From Methanococcoides orientis (lineage in GTDB: Archaea > Halobacteriota > Methanosarcinia > Methanosarcinales > Methanosarcinaceae), in NCBI RefSeq assembly GCF_021184045.1, contig NZ_CP073710.1, positions 372,001 through 436,000 on the forward strand: DNA of 64,000 nt, read 5' to 3'. The notes under the pieces were generated by a model. That model was not told the origin of the DNA. It saw only the letters and a list, made by a program, of their open reading frames with translations, and did no database searches. Positions 17,360 through 25,015 of this stretch are shown piece after piece (the stretch's first letter is position 1; each line of letters opens with the position of its first letter). A program made the position numbers and the translations under genes.

Positions 17360-17713
17360 ATGGCAAAATTTGACGTTCCTGACGAATTAGCAGATAAAGC
17401 ACTTGAAGCAATCGAACTCGCAAGAGACACCGGAAAGATCAAGAAAGGTACAAACGAAGCAACAAAAGCTATCGAGAGAGGCATCACAAAGCTCGCTGTC
17501 ATTGCAGATGACATTGAGCCAGCAGAAGTTGTTGCTCACATTCCTGCTCTTTGCGAGGAAAAGAACACACCATACATTTTTGTAAAACAGCAGAAAGAGC
17601 TTGGTGCAGCCTGTGGCATAGGTGTCGGCTGTGCAGCTGTTGTGATCACTGATGCAGGAAAGGGCGGCGAACTTGTAGAAGACGTTGCACAGAAGATCAG
17701 TGCACTCAAATAA
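17360..17713 (+). CDS. rpl7ae: Ribosomal protein L7Ae
   Basis: A 117-residue RNA-binding protein that recognises kink-turns in rRNA, box C/D and H/ACA guide RNAs and RNase P RNA. Visible signature: [31 protein letters not shown] and [13 protein letters not shown]. The open frame extends 15 codons upstream, but ATG at 17360 has AAGGAGA seven bases before it. First gene of the operon L7Ae-S28e-L24e-ndk. The leader of about 120 bases is worth checking for autoregulation, since L7Ae can bind its own mRNA in some archaea. Confidence 0.96.
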   Translation: MAKFDVPDELADKALEAIELARDTGKIKKGTNEATKAIERGITKLAVIADDIEPAEVVAHIPALCEEKNTPYIFVKQQKELGAACGIGVGCAAVVITDAGKGGELVEDVAQKISALK

Positions 17714-17735
17714 ACGGTAACCGGAGGCATCTCAA

Positions 17736-17951
17736 ATGGCAGATGATGATACAGGCTTTGCAGCCGAGGTTATCGATGTTATCGGCAACACCGGTATGCA
17801 TGGTGAAGCAAGCCAGATCCAGTGCAGGGTTCTTGAGGGTCGTGACAAAGGCAGGATCATTACAAGGAACTGTGTCGGTCCGGTAAGGATAGGCGATGTT
17901 TTCATGCTTATGGAGACATCAAGAGAGGCTAAGAAATTAACTACCAGGTGA
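17736..17951 (+). CDS. rps28e: Ribosomal protein S28e
   Basis: A 71-residue OB-fold small-subunit protein: [20 protein letters not shown] and [20 protein letters not shown] are conserved family segments. CGGAGGC lies just upstream of the ATG. Its stop TGA overlaps the SD of L24e. Confidence 0.96.
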   Translation: MADDDTGFAAEVIDVIGNTGMHGEASQIQCRVLEGRDKGRIITRNCVGPVRIGDVFMLMETSREAKKLTTR

Positions 17952-17956
17952 TGATA

Positions 17957-18145
17957 ATGGAACAGAGAAAATGTTCATTCTGTGGTGAGCCACTTGAGCC
18001 GGGAACCGGCTTGCTCTTCGCAAAGAAAGACGGTTCTACCTATTATTTCTGTTCTTCAAAGTGCAAGGGCAACTTCGATCTCGGAAGACTTCCAAGACGT
18101 ACTGTCTGGACAGAACAGGGTAGGTTATACCTGAAGAAAGCATAA
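17957..18145 (+). CDS. rpl24e: Ribosomal protein L24e
   Basis: A 62-residue zinc-binding large-subunit protein with [13 protein letters not shown] and [14 protein letters not shown]. The ATG at 17957 is chosen because AGGTGAT at 17946-17952, which includes the S28e stop, is the SD; earlier GTG and ATG codons at 17948 and 17951 fall inside it. Normal length for the family. Confidence 0.95.
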   Translation: MEQRKCSFCGEPLEPGTGLLFAKKDGSTYYFCSSKCKGNFDLGRLPRRTVWTEQGRLYLKKA

Positions 18146-18158
18146 GCGGGTGTTTCTG

Positions 18159-18608
18159 ATGGAAAGAACTTATGTTATGATCAAACCTGATGGCGTTCAG
18201 CGTGGTCTTGTCGGAGAGATCCTTTCAAGGATCGAGAAGAGAGGCCTTAAGCTCGCAGCTTTGAGGATGAACGTAATGGACGAGGCTACTGCAAAGGAGC
18301 ACTATAAAGAGCACTCTGAGAGACCATTCTTTGGTTCCCTCGTTTCATATGTGACCTCAGGGCCATCCGTTTCAATGGTTGTAGAAGGCAAGGATTCTAT
18401 CAAGATCATGCGTGCCGTCAACGGTGCGACAAATCCTGTAGAAGCAGTACCTGGCACCATCCGTGGTGACTTCGCGATCGAGACTGGAAGGAACGTTGTC
18501 CACGCATCAGATGCTCCTGAATCAGCAGAGCGTGAGATCGCTCTTCACTTTGAAGAGTTTGAGATCACCGGCTATTCCAGGATCGATGAAGGGCAGCTTT
18601 ACGAGTAA
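18159..18608 (+). CDS. ndk: Nucleoside diphosphate kinase
   Basis: A 149-residue enzyme that passes the gamma phosphate of ATP to other nucleoside diphosphates through a phospho-histidine, here His115 in [28 protein letters not shown] is the usual N-terminus, so ATG at 18159 is used rather than the GTG at 18150 that belongs to the SD. Its place between L24e and aIF5B is conserved in Methanosarcinaceae. Confidence 0.97.
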   Translation: MERTYVMIKPDGVQRGLVGEILSRIEKRGLKLAALRMNVMDEATAKEHYKEHSERPFFGSLVSYVTSGPSVSMVVEGKDSIKIMRAVNGATNPVEAVPGTIRGDFAIETGRNVVHASDAPESAEREIALHFEEFEITGYSRIDEGQLYE

Positions 18609-18771
18609 GCCTAAAAGGATCGAACCATCAACAACTGAATGATATTCTGAAGCGTCAGGTCGGACCAGCTCCGGCCTGTCGTGGATGTCATATTCAAAGG
18701 GTCATATTGGCCCTGGATATATTTTTTATCACTGATCTGATCAATAAGATAATTCCAAAGGGAGCTGCACT

Positions 18772-20547
18772 ATGGCTGTAAAGGATGACTTAAGAACCCC
18801 TATCGTATGTGTAATGGGGCATGTGGATCACGGAAAGACCTCACTGCTCGATAACATCCGCGGAAGTGCGGTTGTATCCGGAGAGGCTGGTGCTATCACC
18901 CAGCATATCGGTGCAACTGAGGTTCCTATAGGATCCATTGTGGAGAAATGTGGAAATCCCGGTTTACTGGATCAGTTCGTTGTTCCAGGTCTTTTGTTCA
19001 TTGATACTCCCGGGCATCATGCTTTTACGACCCTTAGGAGTCGTGGCGGAGCCCTTGCGGACCTTGCTGTTGTTATAGTGGATATTAATGAGGGTTTTAA
19101 GCCCCAGACCATTGAAAGCCTGCATATATTGAAGCAGCACAAAACTCCTTTTGTAGTGGTTGCCAACAAGATCGACAAGATACATGGCTGGAACCCGCAA
19201 AAAGATTCTCCTTTCATGGCATCCTACAACAAGCAAAGCGAGCATGTGAGGACCAGTCTGGACAATAAGTTCTATGAGGTTATCGGTGAGCTTTATAATC
19301 ATGGCTTCAGCTCGGACCGATACGATCGGGTGGCTGATTTCCAGCATAATATTGGTGTCATACCTATCAGTGCTATTACCGGGGAGGGAATACCTGACCT
19401 CTTGATGGTGCTTCTGGGACTGGCACAGAGATTCCTGGAATCCAATCTGCATTACGATGCAACTGGTCCGGGTGTCGGAACCGTGCTCGAAGTAAAGGAA
19501 GAACGTGGTCTTGGAACCACTGTTGATCTTATACTTTATGACGGAACACTGAAAAAAGGCGATACTATCGTAGTTGGAAGCCTGGATGAACCTATACAGA
19601 CAAAAGTGCGTGCGGTGCTGAAACCTCGTGTCCTTTCCGAGATCAATGTGGAGGACAAGTTTAAGCAGGTCAGCAAAGTAACAGCTGCTATAGGTGTAAA
19701 GATCTCAGCTCCGAATCTTGATGGAGCCCTTTCAGGCGGGTCTGTTAGAGTAGCAACTCCTGAGACTCTTGAGACGGTTGTTGAGGAAGTTCGCAGTGAG
19801 GTTGAGGACGTTCAGATCGATACTGACCAGAGCGGTATAGTCATCAAAGCTGATACTATCGGATCTCTTGAAGCTCTCGTAAATGAGTTGAAGAAAGAAG
19901 AGATTCCTATTCGTAAAGCAGACGTGGGTGATATCTCCAACAGGGATATTGTGGAAGTTTCAGCTATTGAAGACCCATTCCACTCTGTGATAGTTGGATT
20001 TAATGTTAATATTCTTCCTGATGCAAAGGAGAAGTTACAATCTACCAGTGTCAAACTGTTCATGAACGATGTCATCTATCGTCTTATTGACGATTATAAG
20101 GACTGGGTCAAAGAGCAGCGTGCACTTTCTGAGAAAACGATCTCCGAGACCATCATCAAGCCAGGAATGTTCACTATCATGCCTGATTGTACATTCAGGC
20201 AGAGCAAACCGGCTGTTGTAGGTGTAAGGATCATTGGCGGTGTTGTCAAGACCAAGGTAGATGTAACCAATGAAGATGGCATTGTTGTTGGTACTATAAA
20301 GGGCCTGCAATCCAGAGGGGAGAATGTTGGCGAAGCACGTATTGGAATGGAAGTTGCTATGAGTCTCGAAGGCCCGACAGTGGGGCGACAGATACACGAA
20401 GGCGACGTCCTGCATGCTAATATACCTGAAAGACATGCCAAGATCCTTGAGCATGAACTTTACGATTCACTTTCGGCGGACGAATTAGACGCAATGGATG
20501 CATTTCTTGAGATCAAAAGAAGGGGCAACCCCTTCTGGGCGAAATAA
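18772..20547 (+). CDS. infB: Translation initiation factor aIF5B (IF2-like)
   Basis: A 591-residue GTPase that promotes subunit joining in translation initiation. G1 is GHVDHGKTS, G3 is DTPGH, G4 is NKID; domains II-IV follow. No intein is present. A 163-base gap after ndk contains A/T-rich TATA-like sequence near 18714-18730, so it may be transcribed separately. The stop codon is closely followed by an inverted repeat. Confidence 0.96.
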   Translation: MAVKDDLRTPIVCVMGHVDHGKTSLLDNIRGSAVVSGEAGAITQHIGATEVPIGSIVEKCGNPGLLDQFVVPGLLFIDTPGHHAFTTLRSRGGALADLAVVIVDINEGFKPQTIESLHILKQHKTPFVVVANKIDKIHGWNPQKDSPFMASYNKQSEHVRTSLDNKFYEVIGELYNHGFSSDRYDRVADFQHNIGVIPISAITGEGIPDLLMVLLGLAQRFLESNLHYDATGPGVGTVLEVKEERGLGTTVDLILYDGTLKKGDTIVVGSLDEPIQTKVRAVLKPRVLSEINVEDKFKQVSKVTAAIGVKISAPNLDGALSGGSVRVATPETLETVVEEVRSEVEDVQIDTDQSGIVIKADTIGSLEALVNELKKEEIPIRKADVGDISNRDIVEVSAIEDPFHSVIVGFNVNILPDAKEKLQSTSVKLFMNDVIYRLIDDYKDWVKEQRALSEKTISETIIKPGMFTIMPDCTFRQSKPAVVGVRIIGGVVKTKVDVTNEDGIVVGTIKGLQSRGENVGEARIGMEVAMSLEGPTVGRQIHEGDVLHANIPERHAKILEHELYDSLSADELDAMDAFLEIKRRGNPFWAK

Positions 20548-20555
20548 ATATAATA

Positions 20556-20576
20556 TATATGTCTGTTAGACATATA
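20556..20576. promoter_or_regulatory. Nine-base inverted repeat in the S6e promoter region
   Basis: TATATGTCT and AGACATATA flank a three-base spacer. The repeat overlaps or follows the TATA-like run TAATATATAT (20551-20560) and starts 8 bases after the aIF5B stop. It may be an operator for the S6e promoter or a hairpin ending the aIF5B transcript. Confidence 0.5.
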
Positions 20577-20631
20577 CCAGATCAAATTAATTAAACAATA
20601 GATAAATATTACTAATATTTGGAGGCAAATC

Positions 20632-21039
20632 ATGGCAGATTTTAAAGTTGTAGTTTCAGATCCAAAAACCAAGACCTACCAGTTCGATATCACTGGTGCT
20701 GAATCAAACCAGTTCATCGGTAAGGCTATTGGCCAGACCGTAGATGGTTCAACAGTAGGTCTGGATGGATACACCCTGACAATCACAGGCGGTACCGATG
20801 ACAGTGGTTTCGTAATGAGCCCTGACCTTCCTGGTTCTAAGAGGCAGAAGATCCTCATTGCAAGAGGCGTTGGGTATTCACCAAAAGCAAGAGGTGTACG
20901 CCGCCGAAAGTTCCTTCGTGGAAGGGAAGTCGCAACCGATATTACCCAGATCAACACAAAGGTTACTGCATACGGTGACAAGACTATTGAGGACATCCTC
21001 GGTGGCGGTGCAGAAGCTGAAGCACCTGCAGAAGAGTGA
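20632..21039 (+). CDS. rps6e: Ribosomal protein S6e
   Basis: A 135-residue small-subunit protein with the family core [34 protein letters not shown] and [14 protein letters not shown]. Archaeal S6e lacks the phosphorylated C-terminal tail of the eukaryotic protein; here the tail is acidic instead. SD TTGGAGG lies before the ATG. A hairpin terminator overlaps the stop codon. Confidence 0.96.
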   Translation: MADFKVVVSDPKTKTYQFDITGAESNQFIGKAIGQTVDGSTVGLDGYTLTITGGTDDSGFVMSPDLPGSKRQKILIARGVGYSPKARGVRRRKFLRGREVATDITQINTKVTAYGDKTIEDILGGGAEAEAPAEE

Positions 21040-21066
21040 TTCTTTCACTCTTTCTATCTTTTTAAT
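21032..21066 (+). terminator. Hairpin terminator after S6e
   Basis: Eight-base stem AAGAGTGA/TCACTCTT (21032-21039 and 21045-21052) with a five-base loop, followed by T-rich sequence. The S6e stop codon is in the stem. Confidence 0.75.
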
Positions 21067-21254
21067 TTATTAATTATCTGTTTTTTTTTGTTTATTATTA
21101 ATTAGAAGATATTTTTCCAAAAAATCAACTTCACTAAATTAATTCCATTAAAAATCTATTGAATAATAGATATGTTCTATTTGTTAATTGGTTGATCGAT
21201 CTGTTGTTTAATTTTACCTGAACGTGCATTATTTTGATCTTGTATATTTTTGTA

Positions 21255-21769
21255 GATGAACCTTCCTGGAGGTCGGTGATTACTACCCTGGTCTCATCTG
21301 AGGATGATTCCAAAGACCTTGAGATTCCTGCAGAGAACCTGTTCTATATTGCTAAAAGGGTGCTCAAGGGCATGAACATGTACATGATCGAGTCGTAGAT
21401 CACGTCAACACCAAGTCTTTTACGGTGCTGTAAGGTTCTATGCTGAAGGTGTCAGCGGTCTGAAATATGCTTCCTTTGAAGTCGTAGGCAAACGCATATC
21501 ACGTTTTATACTGGGGGTATGGACTGAAAAAGAAGATGCACTTGTCGGTTTTTATCATAAGATATTGGAAGAGATCGAAAAGAGTACTGATCAAACTTTC
21601 GTTGATGGGGGTTCATGCAATACAATATAAGAACTACAAATATCACTGACAGCCTCATCCAACGGTCTAATATCGGTTCGGGGGCAGAGGTCAGAAAGTG
21701 CTCGAATTGTGGAAATGAAGTAAAGAACAATGCAAAGTCTGTGAAGAATGTGGGGAATGGCTGTACTGA
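21255..21769 (+). pseudogene. Decayed gene ending in a zinc ribbon
   Basis: Three coding-like segments in different frames can be joined. The first (from about 21255) reads EPSWRSVITTLVSSEDDSKD and ends at TAG 21396. The second (about 21430-21627) reads FYAEGVSGLKYASFEVVGKR and on. The third contains KCSNCGNEV and, after a further shift at about 21740, CEECGEWLY and a stop at 21767-21769. The rebuilt C-terminus is a CxxC-CxxC zinc ribbon. At least one stop and two or three frame changes make it a pseudogene unless the sequence has errors. The original family is not recognised. Confidence 0.65.
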
Positions 21770-21905
21770 TCATGTGAACAATTTCTGTTCTCCAAATATT
21801 CAGTCCTTATTTTTTTTCTTTTTTCACTGAAAAAACATATAACTTATGATTTGATTCTTAGATATTGTTTAGCTTATATTTTTTATAATTCAAAAAGGTG
21901 GTTTG

Positions 21906-23297
21906 GTGTTAGAACATTTAGAATTGGTCATAAAGAAAAAATGTGCCAAAAGAAAAACACTGCTTTTGCCAGTGTTAATTTTACTTTTATTAACATTATC
22001 AACGATTCCTGTAAGTGCATCTCCTGTAACTGAATGGGTGGCAAGCGGGAATGATATGCTTGAAGAAGGAGACTATGAAGGTGCATTGGACGCATTCGAT
22101 TATGCTATCAGTTTGCACCAGACACATCCGGCTGCATGGTTAGGTAAAGGGGATGCATACTATTCTCTCGGAAACTATGAGGAAGCAATCGCAGCTTACG
22201 ACAAAGTGCTCCTGTACAATCCGGGTTCCATGGATGCATATGCAGGTAAAGCAGATTCTCTCATAAGACTTGGAATGTATGATGAAGCATGGTTTATCTA
22301 TGATGAAGCAACGGCTATGGGTGATGACGATGCCCAGATCTGGTATAGAAAGGGTAGGATCCTTTATGAGTTTGGCCAGTATGGCGACTCCCTTGAAGCC
22401 TACGACATGTCCTTATCAATTGATCCGGGTTTCGTGTATTCATATTCAGGCAAGGGCTATTCACTTCTTGAAATGAACAGGTATTCGGAAGCTCTCGATA
22501 ACTTTGAATCGGCAATTGAGCTGAATGAGGATTATCTGGTTGCATGGGTAGGTAAGGGCGATGCTCTCTATGGTCTTGGACTTTATGAAGAATCTATAAA
22601 TGCTTATGACCATGTGATCTCAGCAGATGCTGGATATGTTTCTGCTTGGTCTGGAAAAGGCTATTGTCTTTATGAGATGGGAAAATATGAAGAATCAATA
22701 GATGCTTTTGATGGGGCAATATCTATTGAGCCAGGGTATGTGAATGCGTTAAGTGGAAAAGGGTTCTCCCTCTTTGCTCTTGGTGAATATGAACAGGCTA
22801 TCGAACTATTCGATGAAGCAATAGGGTCAGACCCAAACTATGCAAAAGCATGGGCCGGCAGGGGGGATTCTTACTCCGAACTCGGTTACCCTGAAGTGGC
22901 ACTGAGTTCCTATGAAAGGTCAGTTGAGATCTTTGCAGGAGATGTGGATGTTCTTTATAACCTGGGTCGTGTACTTTATGATTTTGGCAGATATGATGAA
23001 GCACTAGCTGCCTTTGAAGCAGCACTTGAGCTCGAGCCTGAACATTCCCTTGCACTTATCGGTCAGGGTTATACCTTGCATGAGCTTGGTGAGCATGAAG
23101 AGGCACTGGAATCATTCGATAAAGCACTGGTTGTTGATCCTGATCACGAAAGTGCCCTCGAAGGTAAGGCCATGGTCGAGTCTCAGGTAAAGATGGGCTG
23201 GCTGAGAAGTCCACTTTCTATCGCAGTGATCCTGATAGCTTTATCTTCAATTGTGATCTATTTCTATTACAGGAATAAGAAGCAGGGTATGGAATAA
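21906..23297 (+). CDS. Membrane-anchored TPR protein, exported
   Basis: A 463-residue protein with a basic N-terminus and hydrophobic signal (LLLPVLILLLLTLSTIPVSA), about eleven TPR units, then a C-terminal transmembrane helix (SIAVILIALSSIVIYFYY) and a short basic tail. The repeats should face outside. GTG at 21906 is preferred over TTG at 21903, since AGGTGG ends only two bases before the latter. This is a surface scaffold or adaptor by inference. It is unrelated in topology to the soluble TPR gene at 12.3-13.2 kb. Confidence 0.88.
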   Translation: MLEHLELVIKKKCAKRKTLLLPVLILLLLTLSTIPVSASPVTEWVASGNDMLEEGDYEGALDAFDYAISLHQTHPAAWLGKGDAYYSLGNYEEAIAAYDKVLLYNPGSMDAYAGKADSLIRLGMYDEAWFIYDEATAMGDDDAQIWYRKGRILYEFGQYGDSLEAYDMSLSIDPGFVYSYSGKGYSLLEMNRYSEALDNFESAIELNEDYLVAWVGKGDALYGLGLYEESINAYDHVISADAGYVSAWSGKGYCLYEMGKYEESIDAFDGAISIEPGYVNALSGKGFSLFALGEYEQAIELFDEAIGSDPNYAKAWAGRGDSYSELGYPEVALSSYERSVEIFAGDVDVLYNLGRVLYDFGRYDEALAAFEAALELEPEHSLALIGQGYTLHELGEHEEALESFDKALVVDPDHESALEGKAMVESQVKMGWLRSPLSIAVILIALSSIVIYFYYRNKKQGME

Positions 23298-23340
23298 TTA
23301 AACAGTTGAACAATCAAAAATGTCTGATCATTGTTGAATA

Positions 23341-23377
23341 ATGGAAATATCTCTGCTATTTCCATTTTACTTTTTTT
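23341..23377 (+). terminator. Hairpin terminator between convergent genes
   Basis: Nine-base stem ATGGAAATA/TATTTCCAT (23341-23349 and 23357-23365) with a seven-base loop and a T run at 23371-23377. It serves the TPR gene; the convergent MATE gene ends at 23415. Confidence 0.75.
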
Positions 23378-23414
23378 AATGATCGATTATTTTTACTTAT
23401 GCCATTTCCTGAAT

Positions 23415-24761
23415 TTAATGCTTCATCATAGCGATCTCTTTTTTTGTGATGAGAACTGCGACCACACAGGCAAGGAAATCCGAGATCGGGAATGAGATCC
23501 ATATCCCATTGAGGCCGAAGAACCATGGCAATATGATCACCAGTGGTGGAAGAAATATGATCTGCCTGGAGAGTGTCACGATAAGCGATTCCTTTGATTT
23601 TCCCAGTGATTGCAAGAGTGCAGTGGTGACCACCTGGTAGCCGATAAACGGCATCATTAGGAATGAGATCTTCAGGGCAGTGATGCCCATGTCGATGAGC
23701 TGCGGATCATTGCTGAAAACACGCATGATCTGCTCAGGTATCAGGAAAACGATTACGGTGCTTACTATGCACATTGCTGTAACAATATAATTTGATATGC
23801 TGATCGTCTTTTTAACCCTTGCAAACTCGTTAGCTCCATAGTTATATCCTACGATCGGCTGTATTCCCTGTTTTATTCCGATGATTGGCATTAGTGTCAG
23901 CATGAATACCTTGATGACGATACCAAAGACTGCGATCGCTACATCCTCTCCATATATCAGCAAACTCTGGTTGAAAAGAAGGAATAGTGCACTTTCCACC
24001 ACGTTGAACACGAATTCTGACATTCCGATGGAAATTGTCTCAGACATTATTCCGGTCTCCGGTCTCATGTAGGATACGATCAGGTCCACCCTGCTCATGC
24101 TGCTTGCATAATAATAGACGACCATGACACAGCCGACAACTTGTGAGATCACAGTGGCAATCGCTGCTCCCTTTACTCCCATTCCGAACTGGAAGATGAA
24201 CAGGGGGTCCAGAATGATGTTCGTAATGCTGGAAACCAGCATGATAGCCATTGCAAACTTTGTATTTCCTTCTGCACGGATAGCATTGCTCATGGCTGCA
24301 GAGAATGTGAAGAACGTCGTTCCAATGACAATATACTTCGTGTACTCGCTGGCAAAAGGAAGTACGATATCAGAAGCACCAAAGATCTTTAGCATGGGGT
24401 CCAGAAAGACCAGGCCAAGAACTGTAAAAGCTACACTGACTGTTACTACTAGTGTTACCATATTAGCAACGGTTCTTTCAGCTTTTATTATGTCTTTTTT
24501 TCCAAGTGCCCTTGAGATTATGGACGAACCTCCGATCCCAACTCCCAGAGCGATCGCCATCATGATAATCTGTACAGGGAAAGCCACGGATATGCCGGCG
24601 ATGGCCAGCATGCTTTGCTCTCCCAATCCCCTTCCGACAAAGATCGTGTCTACAAGGTTGTATAACGCCTGTACAAGCAATCCTACTATGGCGGGTGCAG
24701 ATAGTTTGACTATGAGGTTGCCGATGGATTCGTTACCTAGCATTACATCTTTAGTATGCAT
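23415..24761 (-). CDS. MATE family efflux transporter
   Basis: A 448-residue inner-membrane protein with about 12 hydrophobic helices in two homologous halves. QALYNLVDTIFVGRGLGEQ in the first half and GIKQGIQPIVGYNYGA in the second are typical of the MATE branch common in archaea and Firmicutes. Such proteins export cationic drugs or metabolites in exchange for Na+ or H+. No neighbouring gene hints at the substrate. Confidence 0.92.
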   Translation of the reverse strand: MHTKDVMLGNESIGNLIVKLSAPAIVGLLVQALYNLVDTIFVGRGLGEQSMLAIAGISVAFPVQIIMMAIALGVGIGGSSIISRALGKKDIIKAERTVANMVTLVVTVSVAFTVLGLVFLDPMLKIFGASDIVLPFASEYTKYIVIGTTFFTFSAAMSNAIRAEGNTKFAMAIMLVSSITNIILDPLFIFQFGMGVKGAAIATVISQVVGCVMVVYYYASSMSRVDLIVSYMRPETGIMSETISIGMSEFVFNVVESALFLLFNQSLLIYGEDVAIAVFGIVIKVFMLTLMPIIGIKQGIQPIVGYNYGANEFARVKKTISISNYIVTAMCIVSTVIVFLIPEQIMRVFSNDPQLIDMGITALKISFLMMPFIGYQVVTTALLQSLGKSKESLIVTLSRQIIFLPPLVIILPWFFGLNGIWISFPISDFLACVVAVLITKKEIAMMKH

Positions 24762-24967
24762 TTTTTTAGTTCTCTTTCAGGTCTATTTGAAGGAATAACC
24801 TGATAGAAGACTTCTTGTACTTATACTAGTTGGAACTGTGGGGGGAGTTGTTGAATCTGAAGAAGTTAGTTACATATATGAATACTATGGATATTATATT
24901 ATATTATTGAGTATTAAATGATCTAATGGTAGATCAATTAGTGGAGCTACAATCAGGAGGGTAAATT

Positions 24968-25015
24968 GTGGTGGCTACGTATGGGATGAATGGTATTAAA
25001 GGAATAATATCATGA
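24968..25015 (+). CDS. Possible 15-codon leader ORF coupled to the FGE-like gene
   Basis: GTG at 24968 has a near-perfect SD, AGGAGGG at 24956-24962, five bases upstream. The frame encodes MVATYGMNGIKGIIS and stops at TGA 25013-25015, which overlaps the ATG of the next gene (ATGA). The next gene itself has only a weak AAAGGA SD. The arrangement suggests translational coupling or a leader peptide. It could also be chance. Confidence 0.4.
   Translation: MVATYGMNGIKGIIS

Noticed and set aside
24124-24798. 224-codon plus-strand frame antisense to the MATE gene
   Set aside because: Composition is the mirror of membrane-helix codons; the MATE frame has strong family motifs.
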